Source: an uncultured Methanosarcinales archaeon
Lineage (GTDB): Archaea > Halobacteriota > Methanosarcinia > Methanotrichales > Methanotrichaceae
Length of the DNA: 57,373 bases
Direction: 5' to 3'
Assembly (NCBI GenBank): GCA_903871465.1
Contig: CAIQHB010000053.1
Coordinates: 1 to 57,373 of the forward strand
Position numbers and translations under genes: made by a program. This document shows, in pieces, positions 15,692 through 25,037 of the stretch (positions are counted from its first letter, which is position 1; every line of letters begins with the position of its first letter). Under the pieces are notes generated by a model. It saw nothing but the letters and a program-made list of their open reading frames with translations, searched no databases and was not told where the DNA came from.

Positions 15692-17281
15692 TCATAGAAA
15701 CGATTTCGTCATGTAATTGCCACATAGATCGTAACCCAGCCGCCGGTAGTACCCCCGGGCACCTATGCCACTGGTAATCTCCAGGGCAGCGTACCCTTTC
15801 TCCCGGGCCAGGGTCTCTGCCGCCTCCACCAGACGGGTTCCATAGCCCTGATGCTGCCACCCATCCGATCTGGTGCCGATGGGAACCATGGGCCCGTACA
15901 CATGCAGCTCCCTCACCCGTGCGCGTGCGCTCAGGCGCAAACGCAGGAAACCGACCAGTGTATCGTCTTCTGCAACAAAAGAGAAGAAGTGCTCCACCCC
16001 ACCACAGGCTTCGTATGCCTCATGCGTAAGACTCACATCGGCCTGCAAAACCCTGCGAAGGCCGGCTTCCCGACAGCGGATACAGCGGCATTTGCCGCCG
16101 CGCGCCCGCAAATTCTGCTGCGCTAGCTGGCGCAGATTGGATTTCTTCACTCCCGCCACAATGAGCTGCGCCGGAATATCCCGTTGCACGCGCTGCAGAC
16201 GGACGTAGCCGGGAAGCCGCTCCTTTATGCGAGAGACCAGCTCTGCTGCGTCGGCGTCTCCTAGTGGCATGTAATCGCCCCTCAGGTATTGCCGGTAAAG
16301 CTCGGTTCCTTCCACCACCAGAGTGGGATAGATCTTGAGATAGTCCGGCCGAAAGCGACTGTCCCTGAAGAGATCCCTGAAGACCTCCAGGTCCACTTCC
16401 GGAGTGGAGCCGGGGAGCCCAGGCATCATATGAAAGCCCACCTTCAGGCCCGCCTCTCGAAGATTGCGATTGGCCGCCACTGCATCCTCGACGCTGTGGC
16501 CTCGCTTCATAATTTGCAGGAGGTCGTCACGGGTGCTCTGCACTCCCAGCTCCACCTTGGTGGCTCCGAGGCTCAGCATCTCCTGGATCTCTTTGGGACC
16601 ACACCAGTCCGGCCTGGTCTCGAAGGTGGTTCCGATATTACGAACCGATGCCGTCTCATTGGCTATCGCGAGCCCGGCGAAGGACCGCCACCCAATGCAG
16701 GGGCTTTTTGGCCCGGGATAATCATTCATAGCCTGGAGGCAGCGCCGGACAAACCAGTGCTGGTAGCCCAGCGGCCGGGACGACATTGTCCCACCCATGA
16801 TGATGAGCTCCGACTTGTCCAGAGGGTGCCCGATCTCATCCAGTTGCCCAAGCCTTGCCGTCACCTGGGCATAAGGATCATAGCCATGCTGCTCCGCCCG
16901 AAGCGCTGCCGGTTCCCGGCCGGTGTAGCTTTGCGGTGAGGCGCATTCAATTCCGCCCGGACATGGAACGCAGGTGCCGTGCGGGCAACGAGCAGGAGAA
17001 GTCATGGCAGCGATGACCGCGACGCCGGAGAGGGTTCGCGTGGGCTTACGCACCAGCAACTTTAGAAAACCTCGCTCTTCCGGCCGCGCCAGTGATAGGA
17101 TATCGGCGTTGCTGGGAAGAGTAGGGAGCCCGAGACAAGATGATGCATCCTTTTTTCGCGACTCTAGATCCGCTTCGGTCTTGATTTGGCCGTCTAATAT
17201 AGCATCGACGATGCATCTCAGCTCCGACCTGAGTGCAAACTGGTCTTGCCACGCGAGAAGCGCCTCTCTCATCCGATTCAT
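15692..17281 (-). CDS. elp3: tRNA uridine-34 carboxymethyl-type acetyltransferase/radical SAM, Elp3
   Basis: A 529-residue archaeal Elp3. The radical SAM core has CPHGTCVPCPGGIEC (C-x4-C...C pattern) near residue 100, then GPKEIQEMLSLGATKVELGV and GFHMMPGLPGS. The C-terminal GNAT acetyltransferase domain (about 400-529) contains LHVYGPMVP and HQGYGTRLVEAAE, the acetyl-CoA-binding loop. Elp3 alone makes cm5U34 in archaeal tRNAs. Between the two domains lie Cys residues (GGKCRCIRC) that bind zinc in the family. It is flanked upstream by a small unknown gene. Confidence 0.95.
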   Translation of the reverse strand: MNRMREALLAWQDQFALRSELRCIVDAILDGQIKTEADLESRKKDASSCLGLPTLPSNADILSLARPEERGFLKLLVRKPTRTLSGVAVIAAMTSPARCPHGTCVPCPGGIECASPQSYTGREPAALRAEQHGYDPYAQVTARLGQLDEIGHPLDKSELIIMGGTMSSRPLGYQHWFVRRCLQAMNDYPGPKSPCIGWRSFAGLAIANETASVRNIGTTFETRPDWCGPKEIQEMLSLGATKVELGVQSTRDDLLQIMKRGHSVEDAVAANRNLREAGLKVGFHMMPGLPGSTPEVDLEVFRDLFRDSRFRPDYLKIYPTLVVEGTELYRQYLRGDYMPLGDADAAELVSRIKERLPGYVRLQRVQRDIPAQLIVAGVKKSNLRQLAQQNLRARGGKCRCIRCREAGLRRVLQADVSLTHEAYEACGGVEHFFSFVAEDDTLVGFLRLRLSARARVRELHVYGPMVPIGTRSDGWQHQGYGTRLVEAAETLAREKGYAALEITSGIGARGYYRRLGYDLCGNYMTKSFL

Positions 17282-17326
17282 CCTGACTTTTGTGCCAGCA
17301 TTCCGAGATCGTCTGCATCCGTCCGA

Positions 17327-17662
17327 TCATTCCCGAAATGCATCACAATTCGGTTCAACATCGCCTTCAGCCTTGGCTCGTGCGTATTGCTGTCCAATCT
17401 GCTGGGCGAGATTGCATCGCAGGAGGCCTGATGCGAACATGCCTGCCAGTAGAACATGCTCCTTTGGCAAATCTTCCAGCGCCTCCTTGAGCCTGCCCAT
17501 CGCCTCCTCCTCGCTTCCTGTTACCGGGCTGAAGAGAAGCTTTTTGGTCAGATCCCCTATCTTCATCATCTCTTCCGAGGGGATGGCAAAAAAGCCGCGA
17601 ACGATCTCAAGGACCATAGTTTCCTCATCTGGTTCGAACATATCTGACACAGGATGATTCAT
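17327..17662 (-). CDS. Hypothetical protein, 111 residues
   Basis: A small acidic helical protein I do not recognise (MFEPDEETMVLEIVRGFF, then KLLFSPVTGSEEEAMGRLKE and EHVLLAGMFASGLLRCN). There is no signal peptide or metal motif; two cysteines are isolated. It precedes elp3 by 45 bases on the same strand and lies 18 bases downstream of the phosphoesterase start-side neighbour's stop at 17681, so all three could be one transcript. No function is proposed. Confidence 0.65.
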   Translation of the reverse strand: MNHPVSDMFEPDEETMVLEIVRGFFAIPSEEMMKIGDLTKKLLFSPVTGSEEEAMGRLKEALEDLPKEHVLLAGMFASGLLRCNLAQQIGQQYARAKAEGDVEPNCDAFRE

Positions 17663-17680
17663 GATGAAAAGGTTTGGCTC

Positions 17681-18622
17681 TCACAGAAGCTCGCATAGAT
17701 ATAGAGACTGAGACCTGCCGAGCTGCCTTAAGGCCAGACCCTCCTCGTTGAGAAAGATGTAGGTATTAGGCGTCTCAATGCAGGATCCTTTTCCCTGCAC
17801 GCGCGTAAAGCAGCCCGCGTTTACAGCCAGAGGACCGCCTTTCCTCTGATAGATGCCTGCACGGTGAGTATCCCCATAAATGAAGCAATCTACCATTCCT
17901 TGATTCTGGTCGCGCAGGAACTTCAATATGGCATCATACTGCCCCTCTACGGAGGCAAAGCCTTGCTTACGAAAGACTCCATAGGTGAACCTATGCAGCA
18001 GGTTGGAAGCCTTCCAGATACGATCCTCGAAGGAGACCATCTCCTCTATGCAGGCAGAGCGGTAGATGCCCTCGTAGGCATAAGTCATCATCATCTCCAG
18101 GTCCGCGGGCAGAAGCTCCTCACCGGAGAGTCTGCGCAGCCTCTCCACCAGTTGCATAGTAAATGTCTGGATGCCATCCAGATGATGGCCGTGGGTGAAG
18201 AGAACTGTCCTGTTACAACAACTGACCCGGTAAGTTGGATAGAGCATATCGATGTTCAGGCCGTTGATGGTCTGGCGCCAGCGGAGTGAGGGAATGAAAA
18301 CAGGAAAAAGATCGCCTCTTGCCGTCCTCTCCATGAACTCGCCCTCCTGCTTCTGCACTACAAGATGATGATCATGATTTCCCACCACATAGCGAATCTT
18401 CAGGTCTTCCTGGCTGAGTCGCTTCAGAAAATAGAGTGAGTCTCGCACGGCATTCTCTGGACGCACCCTCCAGAAGTCGAAGATATCGCCCAGGAGCACG
18501 ACCTCATCGCAGCCACCCCCGAATTCAGATATCTCTCGCATCAACTGGTCGACCTTTGCAGGATCACTTAAGGTCGACGAACCCAAGCCGAAGTGAGTAT
18601 CTGAGATTATCACCGATGCCAT
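17681..18622 (-). CDS. Calcineurin-like metallophosphoesterase
   Basis: A 313-residue protein with the full dinuclear metal motif series: ISDTHFG (D-x-H) near residue 7, LLGDIFDFWR (G-D-x2-D) near 48, VGNHDHHL (G-N-H-D) near 83, FTHGHH near 140 and YGDTHRAG near 260. The arrangement resembles LpxH-like/YfcE-type phosphohydrolases acting on nucleotide or phospholipid substrates; the substrate is not predictable. ATG 18622 is preceded by GGGGGAAG. The open frame runs on to 19366, but that part is antisense to hisG and is rejected. It is divergent from hisG. Confidence 0.88.
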   Translation of the reverse strand: MASVIISDTHFGLGSSTLSDPAKVDQLMREISEFGGGCDEVVLLGDIFDFWRVRPENAVRDSLYFLKRLSQEDLKIRYVVGNHDHHLVVQKQEGEFMERTARGDLFPVFIPSLRWRQTINGLNIDMLYPTYRVSCCNRTVLFTHGHHLDGIQTFTMQLVERLRRLSGEELLPADLEMMMTYAYEGIYRSACIEEMVSFEDRIWKASNLLHRFTYGVFRKQGFASVEGQYDAILKFLRDQNQGMVDCFIYGDTHRAGIYQRKGGPLAVNAGCFTRVQGKGSCIETPNTYIFLNEEGLALRQLGRSQSLYLCELL

Positions 18623-18769
18623 GCTCTTCCCCCTTTGCATGTGTTTATTACTGTAGTTATTTATAAATATTGTGAGCCAAAATAGTTGAAAATAAGAGAA
18701 CCCCAAAAGAATCCGGCCTCCAATCGAGCAAAAGGCAAAAATATGAATCTTCAAAAGGAGGAGATCAGA

Positions 18770-19642
18770 ATGATCGACATCGCCATTCCTAAGGGCAGCC
18801 TGCAAAACCAGACGCTTCAGCTCTTCGAGCAGGCGGGTCTGGAGGTTAAGAGAACGGAGCGGGAGTACAACGCCCGCATCGAAGACCCCCGCATCGGCAA
18901 AGTGAAGATCCTCCGCCCCCAGGAGATACCGGGATATGTGGCCAAGGGCTACTTCGACCTGGGCATCTCCGGAACCGACTGGATAATGGAGTCCGGGGCC
19001 GTAGTGACCAGGGTCACTGAGCTCAACTACGGCAAGCAGGGGCCAGGCAAGGTAAAGTTGGTAGTGGCGGTGCCCGAAAGCCTGGACATCAGCTCCGCCC
19101 GCCAGATAAGACCGGGAAGCCGCGTGGCGACAGAATATCCCAGCCTCACCCAGGCTTTCTTCCTGAGCATCGGGATACCTGTGGAGATTCAATTCTCCTT
19201 TGGAGCCACTGAGGCCAAAGTTCCGGAGCTCACTGATGTGGTCGTCGATCTCACTGAGACCGGCTCGACGCTGAAGAAGAACGGCCTGAAGATCATAGAC
19301 GTTATGCTGGAGTCCACATCCGAGCTGATAGCCAATAAGAAGAGCTATGCAGACGCAGAGAAGCACGAGGAGATCATTGCCGTAGAGACGCTTCTCTCAG
19401 CGGTAATAAGGGCAAAGGGAAAGACTCTATTGAAGATGAATGTGCCCGAAGAGGCGATGGAGGACGTTATCTCCATGCTGCCCAGCATGAAGAATCCCAC
19501 CATATCCAAACTCTACAACACCCACTACTATGCAGTGGAAACAGTGGTGGATCGATCCCAGGTTAACCTGCTCATTCCACGATTGAAAAAGTCGGGGGCA
19601 GAGGATATCCTGGAGCTGGCCATCTCCAAGATCGTGCCCTGA
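18770..19642 (+). CDS. hisG: ATP phosphoribosyltransferase (histidine biosynthesis step 1)
   Basis: A 290-residue long-form HisG. It catalyses condensation of ATP with PRPP, the committed and feedback-regulated step of histidine synthesis. Landmarks are IAIPKGSLQNQTLQL at the start, DLGISGTDWIME, and the PRPP-binding loop DVVVDLTETGSTLKKNG. The C-terminal regulatory HisG_C domain starts near residue 215 (ETLLSAVIRAKGKT; SKLYNTHYYAVETVV). ATG 18770 is preferred since GGAGGAG (18757-18763) lies just upstream; the upstream ATGs in the same frame are not supported by conservation. AT-rich TATTTATAAATATT precedes the gene at about 18657-18670. Confidence 0.95.
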   Translation: MIDIAIPKGSLQNQTLQLFEQAGLEVKRTEREYNARIEDPRIGKVKILRPQEIPGYVAKGYFDLGISGTDWIMESGAVVTRVTELNYGKQGPGKVKLVVAVPESLDISSARQIRPGSRVATEYPSLTQAFFLSIGIPVEIQFSFGATEAKVPELTDVVVDLTETGSTLKKNGLKIIDVMLESTSELIANKKSYADAEKHEEIIAVETLLSAVIRAKGKTLLKMNVPEEAMEDVISMLPSMKNPTISKLYNTHYYAVETVVDRSQVNLLIPRLKKSGAEDILELAISKIVP

Positions 19643-19729
19643 GACAAAAATTATCATTTATCAATATTTCAGTAATGTCGTATACGGCAGTCTGAATCCG
19701 GTTCAAGAAATTAATCAACAGAAAACGAG

Positions 19730-19804
19730 CGGGCGCGGGGGGATTCGAACCCCCGATCTACAGCTTAGGAGGCTGCCGCCTTATCCGGACTAGGCCACGC
19801 GCCC
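19730..19804 (-). tRNA. tRNA-Arg (anticodon CCU)
   Basis: The minus strand folds into a full cloverleaf. Acceptor GGGCGCG pairs with CGCGCCC. The anticodon arm is GCAGC-CTCCTAA-GCTGT, with anticodon CCT at the centre. The T arm is GGGGG-TTCGAAT-CCCCC. The discriminator base is G (complement of 19730). No intron and no encoded CCA. Anticodon CCU reads AGG codons. Confidence 0.95.
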
Positions 19805-19848
19805 TTTTCAGCCTTTTCCGTATAACCAACACGTATATCAATCTTTCC

Positions 19849-19876
19849 GGATTGGCGAGCTTGGATTGGCGAGCTT
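19849..19876 (+). repeat. Tandem 14-bp direct repeat
   Basis: GGATTGGCGAGCTT occurs twice in direct succession (19849-19862 and 19863-19876), with no difference. It lies between the promoter side of tRNA-Arg and the stop of the pentapeptide-repeat gene. Probably a recent slippage duplication; no function is proposed. Confidence 0.8.
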
Positions 19877-19894
19877 CTTCAATCTTTTTTCAGC

Positions 19895-21418
19895 TCAGCG
19901 GATGAGCACTGCGCTCAGGACCACCACGAAGAGGCCCAGGAAGAACCAGCCCAGTATCCCTTCCGCCATAGCCAGATGCTTGTAAACGCCTACCGGATAG
20001 GTGTTAACGGGTGCCTGGGAAGTGGTGAACATGGCTATGCTGAAGTATAGGGCATCAGTGAAAGAGACGCGCGTGCTGGGCTTCAGCCTGGTGTCTCCAG
20101 GAAGCTCTATGCCTTCGATCTCGAACTTGTTCATGCCCTTTCCCGCCCAGAACATCAGGCCAAAAATGAGAATGGTAAAGAGACACCAGAAGACGGTGTA
20201 GCTTACCCGAACTCCATAGCCGCAGGAGAGCCAGGAGATGATATCAGATAACTTGGACCAGCCCCATGGCTCCTCGTTCTGGCCGATTCTGCGGTACTGG
20301 TAATAACATTCATCCGCATCGTCAAACCACTCCAGGCTCTTATAGTTCCTCACCAGAGCGAGGTAAGCGGCGCCGTTGTATTCCAGGCGGTCCTTTATGA
20401 TGGCCCAGTGAACCACGAACTTGGTGAAGTCGGCATTGTTAAGGTTGATCGTTGACCCTTCTAGGAAGGTTACATTGTCCAGTTGCATGCTGTAGAGCCT
20501 CGATTCTTCAAGAATCAGATCTTTATCAAACCGAGCACTTACAAAGTAGGCCAGATCAGCAAACTTTACGCCTCCAAAGTAGGCAGTCTCCTTGAAATCG
20601 ACACCTGCAAAGTCTGCCAACCCTCCGAAGCTGGACAGGCCAAAGGTGCTGCCCCTCAGGAACTCTGCGTCACGGAAGACCACATCGCTGGCAAAGCTGG
20701 TGGCGGCAAATGTGGCATTCCCCAGGAATTTTGTGTCAAGAAAGGAGGTGTGCCCGTCAAACTGCGTTTCCAGGAAGCTGACGTTCTCGAAAATCGTATC
20801 ACCAAAGGATCCTATGCGGAAGAATTGAGCAAAATTGTAGTCCACATCTCGGGCAAAACCGGAATTGAGGAATACGGCATCTCCATCGAACTGGGCGTTC
20901 CCAAAGCTGGTATCGTTTAGAAAGAGGGCGCTTATGAATGTTGCTTGGCCCCCAAAATGGGAGTTCTGAAAATCGGCCTGGCCCCTGAATTTGGCACCGG
21001 AGAGACTGACGTCACCCAGAAAACTCGATTTGGCAAAGCTTGCGTTCTCCTGAAAAACACTGCCCCGAAGATCGAGTGCCCCATCGAAGCTTATAGCATT
21101 AAAATTCATTGGACCCAGGAAGCGAGAGTTAGTTATCTTGACCGATTGCTTTACCGGCCCTGATAGCTTGGTCAAATCCAGCTGGCCGGTTATGGTGACA
21201 TTATCATAGTTCAATGGTTCGCCCGAACTTATTTGGGCCAGGATGTCTTCAGCCGCAATAACCGGGGAGGTTGGACCCTGCTGGACCTGCTGGGAGATCC
21301 CAAAGGCCACAGGCTGAGCTGAGGAGGCAGAGCATAGTAACATAAAGGAGAAGGCCAACAGAAGCCATTTAGCGATCGCAACCACAGATCCCGTTTGAGG
21401 CGTCCCTGGATTTATCAT
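19895..21418 (-). CDS. Pentapeptide-repeat protein with C-terminal channel-like domain (second gene of pair)
   Basis: A 507-residue protein. The signal peptide/anchor is KWLLLAFSFMLLCSASSAQP (about 17-36). A long run of pentapeptide-type repeats (about 80-320) has F at every fifth position, for example FGNAQFDGDAVFLNSGFARD, expected to form a right-handed beta-helix outside the cell. After a linker (DDADECYYQYRRIGQ) come a transmembrane helix (VFWCLFTILIFGLMFWAG), a pore-helix-like stretch FTDALYFSIAMFTTSQAP and a last helix (GWFFLGLFVVVLSAVLIR). That end resembles Ion_trans_2 channels, but the TVGYG filter is missing. It is 7 bases after the first gene (one operon). Confidence 0.8.
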   Translation of the reverse strand: MINPGTPQTGSVVAIAKWLLLAFSFMLLCSASSAQPVAFGISQQVQQGPTSPVIAAEDILAQISSGEPLNYDNVTITGQLDLTKLSGPVKQSVKITNSRFLGPMNFNAISFDGALDLRGSVFQENASFAKSSFLGDVSLSGAKFRGQADFQNSHFGGQATFISALFLNDTSFGNAQFDGDAVFLNSGFARDVDYNFAQFFRIGSFGDTIFENVSFLETQFDGHTSFLDTKFLGNATFAATSFASDVVFRDAEFLRGSTFGLSSFGGLADFAGVDFKETAYFGGVKFADLAYFVSARFDKDLILEESRLYSMQLDNVTFLEGSTINLNNADFTKFVVHWAIIKDRLEYNGAAYLALVRNYKSLEWFDDADECYYQYRRIGQNEEPWGWSKLSDIISWLSCGYGVRVSYTVFWCLFTILIFGLMFWAGKGMNKFEIEGIELPGDTRLKPSTRVSFTDALYFSIAMFTTSQAPVNTYPVGVYKHLAMAEGILGWFFLGLFVVVLSAVLIR

Positions 21419-21425
21419 TTTTGTA

Positions 21426-22922
21426 CTACCGGATCATAACCCGTCCCAGAGTCACCAGAAACAAGGCCAGAAGCAGCCAGCCGAGGATACCTTCCAGGAT
21501 GACGTTATACCTGTGCCGGCCAATGGGCAAGAAGTCGATGGGCCCCTGAGAAAGAAAGACCATAGTGCTGAAGAAGAGAGCGTTTCGGAAGGTGACATGC
21601 TCCGGAACTGTGTCCCGCTCAGCCTGCTCGTACAGCGGCTTGGCGGACCTGCGAATGCCATCTCCTCTCCAGAAGACCAGAGCAAAGGCCAGGATAGTCA
21701 GAAGCGCCCAGGCCACGGCATAGTCGGGACGGACGCCGTAACCGCAGGAGATCCAGGCCACGACATCAATAGCCTTAGACATCCCCCATCTCTTATGAGA
21801 TTGATCAAGCTTTCGATATTGGTAATAGCAGTCGTCCTCGTCATCTGACCAGCCTAGGCCGTGATAGTTGCTGACCAGAGCCAGATAGGCTCCCGGATCC
21901 CAGATCACGTGGCCAGTTATCTCTGCCCAGTGAGCCTTGAGGCGAGCGAAGTCGGTGTCGTTCAGGTTGATGCGGGAATCAGGCCCCAGCGTTGCCTTCT
22001 CAAAAAGCAGTGTGGAGATCGATCCACTCTTGAAGTTGAGGTTCCCATCGAACCTGGCGCCTTGAAAGCTGGCGATGTCCTGGAACTTGGTCAGGCCATA
22101 GAAGGCATCCTTCTGGAAAACGGCACCTGAGAAGTAGGCTGCATCGGAAAAGCGGGCCAGGTTGAAGCCGGCTTCGCCTGCAAAGACAGCTTCGCCAAAG
22201 GATGAGAGGCCCGAGAATTTGGCCAGGCCGAACTGTGCGGGACCGGAAAAGACGGCATCGTTGAAGCTGGCGGCGTTGAAGCGGGACTGGAAGAAGTTGG
22301 CCGTGGCCGCAAACGCGGCCGCAGAAAAGTCCAGTGCTCCGGAAAAATCCACATCAGAGAATAGAGCTTCCTGGTGGAATTGAGCCCCAGAGAAGTATGT
22401 GTATGAATCAAAGCGGGTGTAGTTGAAGTCTGCAATCCCTTTAAAGATGGTCTCTTTGAAGCTGGTGTCCTGTCGGAAATTTGTGTCCTCGAAGCTGGTG
22501 TTATCCCGAAATATGGCTCCATCGAAGACTGCGGGCCCGGCAAAGGAGGTGCCACGAAAGCTGGAGTGCTGAAAGCTGGTGTTGGCAAAATCTGCCAATC
22601 CCTGAAAGCTGGCTCTGTCAAAGCTGGCGTTGCCAAAGGAGGTGCCCCAGAGAACCAGATCTGAGTTCATGGTCAGGTCATTAAAAGTGGCGCTCGAAAC
22701 TGTGCAGTTGATGAGCTGGAGAGAGCTACCGGCTCTGGAACCCGGCAATGCGCGCAAGTTCAGGTCGCCGACGATATTGGCGCCATCATAGTAAACGCTC
22801 TGGCCATCCGACATCCTGGAAAGTATCTCGCCGGCAAGAACGTCTTGGGGAGATGCCGCCCGGACTTCTGCCACTCCAACCGCCAACAGCAAGGCCAGCA
22901 GGATCATGATCCGAAGAGCCAT
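21426..22922 (-). CDS. Pentapeptide-repeat protein with C-terminal channel-like domain (first gene of pair)
   Basis: A 498-residue paralogue of the next gene, with the same plan. The N-terminal hydrophobic signal is MILLALLLAVGVAEVRA. About 240 residues of F-phased pentapeptide repeats follow (FDRASFQGLADFANTSFQHS). The linker CYYQYRKLDQSHKRWGMSK and CGYGVRPDYAVAWALL are shared with the partner, then a pore-like FRNALFFSTMVFLSQGP and a last helix GWLLLALFLVTLGRVMIR. The filter position reads LSQGPIDFLP, so potassium selectivity is not expected. ATG 22922 is used; TTG 22931 is possible. Probably a heteromeric or paralogous surface complex with the adjacent gene. Confidence 0.8.
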   Translation of the reverse strand: MALRIMILLALLLAVGVAEVRAASPQDVLAGEILSRMSDGQSVYYDGANIVGDLNLRALPGSRAGSSLQLINCTVSSATFNDLTMNSDLVLWGTSFGNASFDRASFQGLADFANTSFQHSSFRGTSFAGPAVFDGAIFRDNTSFEDTNFRQDTSFKETIFKGIADFNYTRFDSYTYFSGAQFHQEALFSDVDFSGALDFSAAAFAATANFFQSRFNAASFNDAVFSGPAQFGLAKFSGLSSFGEAVFAGEAGFNLARFSDAAYFSGAVFQKDAFYGLTKFQDIASFQGARFDGNLNFKSGSISTLLFEKATLGPDSRINLNDTDFARLKAHWAEITGHVIWDPGAYLALVSNYHGLGWSDDEDDCYYQYRKLDQSHKRWGMSKAIDVVAWISCGYGVRPDYAVAWALLTILAFALVFWRGDGIRRSAKPLYEQAERDTVPEHVTFRNALFFSTMVFLSQGPIDFLPIGRHRYNVILEGILGWLLLALFLVTLGRVMIR

Positions 22923-23069
22923 AAATGCCAAGAGGAGAGACAGGAAACGATATAACCCTTCTTATTGCCTGAGCCTTTTTATGTATCAATGAAATGCAGC
23001 GCAAGTCCGTCTGGCGAATGCCATCTCCCATCAACTATTTCACCAGGGAAACACATCACTAAAGACAAT

Positions 23070-23984
23070 ATGGAAGACACTCCGTCGGAGAAGATTCTCA
23101 CCCATCAGGGCTACCATCTCGTAGGCTCAGGCGCTGTTAAGCCCTGCCTCTGGCTCAATCGCAGCATGCGTGGAGGAGATCAGTGCTACAAGCACCACTT
23201 CTACGGCATCTCCAGCCACCGCTGTGTGCAGATGACGCCGACATTGGAGTGCAATCATCTCTGTCTGCACTGCTGGAGGCCGATAGACGATCCACGACCG
23301 GGAAAGGAGCCGATGGAGCCGACGGAGCTGCTGAATGGCATCCTCTTGGGGCAGAAGAAGTTTCTTTCCGGCTATGGCGGGGCCAAGACCACAGATCCAG
23401 AAAGGCTTGCGGAGGCGCGCCTGCCCAGGCACGTGGCCATCTCCCTCATGGGCGAGCCAACCCTTTATCCCTATCTCAAAGAGCTGATCGATCTGATCTC
23501 GCGGCGAGGCATGACCTCCTTTCTGGTCAGCAATGCCACTCATCCTGAGGTTCTGGAGGAGCTCAGACCGACGCAGCTCTATCTCAGCCTGAATGCGCCA
23601 AATGTGGAGCTCTACCGGCATGTATGCAATCCAGCAGGCGACTTCTGGCCCAGGATCCTGGAGTCCCTGGCGATCCTGAAAGAGCACCGCTGCCGCAGCG
23701 TGATCCGCATGACTCTGGCCAAAGGCCTGAATATGGTTCGGCCGGAAGATTATGCGCGCGTCATCGAGACGGGTGAGCCCGACTTTGTAGAGGTCAAGGC
23801 TTACATGCATCTGGGTCGCTCCCGGGCCCGGCTGGAACGTGAAGCGATGCCCGAGCATGATGAGATTCTGAATTATGCCCACGCCCTGGCGGGTGAGCTG
23901 GGCTACGATCTGGAAGCGGAAGTGCCCTTAAGCCGGGTTGCGCTCCTCTCCAGCCGGCGCGTCTCCAGAAGCCTCGACTTATGA
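23070..23984 (+). CDS. taw1: 4-demethylwyosine synthase TYW1
   Basis: A 304-residue archaeal TYW1 radical SAM enzyme. With pyruvate it builds the tricyclic base on m1G37 of tRNA-Phe. Visible signatures: CLWLNRSMRGGDQCYKHHFY near residue 30, the SAM cluster CNHLCLHCWRP (C-x3-C-x2-C) near residue 62, GEPTLYPYL, SLNAPNVELY, and MTLAKGLNMV. The N-terminal Cys pair (C29, C43 area) belongs to the second cluster of the family. ATG 23070 gives the normal family length (about 300-310); the frame opens earlier at 22965 without support. The gene is divergent from the pentapeptide operon. Confidence 0.93.
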   Translation: MEDTPSEKILTHQGYHLVGSGAVKPCLWLNRSMRGGDQCYKHHFYGISSHRCVQMTPTLECNHLCLHCWRPIDDPRPGKEPMEPTELLNGILLGQKKFLSGYGGAKTTDPERLAEARLPRHVAISLMGEPTLYPYLKELIDLISRRGMTSFLVSNATHPEVLEELRPTQLYLSLNAPNVELYRHVCNPAGDFWPRILESLAILKEHRCRSVIRMTLAKGLNMVRPEDYARVIETGEPDFVEVKAYMHLGRSRARLEREAMPEHDEILNYAHALAGELGYDLEAEVPLSRVALLSSRRVSRSLDL

Positions 23985-24052
23985 ATAGATGTAAGCTCGG
24001 CAGCTTTTGAAAGGCATCTATAAATCCAGAGAGAGAGAAAAAATCAGCTGAA

Positions 24053-25036
24053 ATGTCTGCGAACATAATAGAGGTAAAGAACCTTGAATACAAATATGGC
24101 GACTTCAAGGCTGTAGACGGTGTCAGCTTCTTCGTCCGGGAAGGCGAGATCTTTTCCTTCCTCGGCCCCAACGGCGCAGGAAAGAGCACCGTCATCAACA
24201 TTCTCACCACACTTCTGCCAGTTCAGAAGGGCACGGCATTCGTTGCGGGATATGATTTGGCCAGAGAGCCCCAGGAGGTTCGTAAGTCCATTGGTATCGT
24301 CTTTCAAGACGAGACTCTAGACCGCGATCTCACCGTCTGGGAGAGCCTGGAGCTGCATGGAAGAATATACTCCATGCCCAAAGATGAGCGCAGGCAACGG
24401 ATTGACGAGATCATCAAACTGGTGGAGCTGGAGGATAAGAGGGATGTTCGCACTCGTAACCTCTCGGGAGGCATGAAACGGCGCCTGGAGATCGGCAGGG
24501 GGCTGATGACCCGGCCTAAAGTTCTCTTCCTGGATGAGCCCACCATCGGCCTGGACACTCAAACTCGCCGCAGGATGTGGGATTACATAAAGATGGTCAA
24601 CGAATCGGGAACCACAATATTTCTAACCACGCATTACATGGATGAAGCAGATCTGGTAAGCAACTGGATCGACATCGTGGACCACGGCAAGATAATCGCC
24701 TCCGGCAATCCTACCGATCTCAAAGACGCCCTGGGCAGAGACATGATCTACTTGCAGACCAGCGACGACGAGGCCACCAAGAACATGTTGCAGGGCTTCA
24801 AAGCGGTCATGGATGTCAAGGCTACGACCCAGGGGCTGGTGGTCACCATTAACACCGATGGCACGCACTGCCTTCCTCTAATCATGAATCGTCTCAAGGA
24901 AAAGGGCATAGAGATCGTCAGCGTGAACCTGAAGAAGCCCACGCTGGATGACGTCTTTGTCCATCACACCGGCCGGGACATCAGAAATGCCGGGGCCGAA
25001 AAGCTGCATCGGATTCAGCCTCGTGGAGGAAAGTAA
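24053..25036 (+). CDS. ABC-2 type transporter, ATP-binding protein (DrrA family)
   Basis: A 327-residue ABC ATPase. Walker A GPNGAGKST near residue 43, Q-loop FQDETLDRDLTVWE, signature LSGGMKRRLEIGRGLM, Walker B VLFLDEPTIGLD and the switch TTHYMDEAD are all intact. The C-terminal extension after residue 230, with LKKPTLDDVFVHHTGRDI, is typical of DrrA/CcmA-type drug or polymer exporters. It would pair with the permease beginning 2 bases after its stop. The substrate is unknown. Confidence 0.95.
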   Translation: MSANIIEVKNLEYKYGDFKAVDGVSFFVREGEIFSFLGPNGAGKSTVINILTTLLPVQKGTAFVAGYDLAREPQEVRKSIGIVFQDETLDRDLTVWESLELHGRIYSMPKDERRQRIDEIIKLVELEDKRDVRTRNLSGGMKRRLEIGRGLMTRPKVLFLDEPTIGLDTQTRRRMWDYIKMVNESGTTIFLTTHYMDEADLVSNWIDIVDHGKIIASGNPTDLKDALGRDMIYLQTSDDEATKNMLQGFKAVMDVKATTQGLVVTINTDGTHCLPLIMNRLKEKGIEIVSVNLKKPTLDDVFVHHTGRDIRNAGAEKLHRIQPRGGK

Positions 25037-25037
25037 T

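Noticed and set aside
18623-19366. N-terminal 248-residue extension of the metallophosphoesterase frame
   Set aside because: It is antisense to the conserved hisG gene, and a ribosome-binding site GGGGGAAG precedes the internal ATG 18622.
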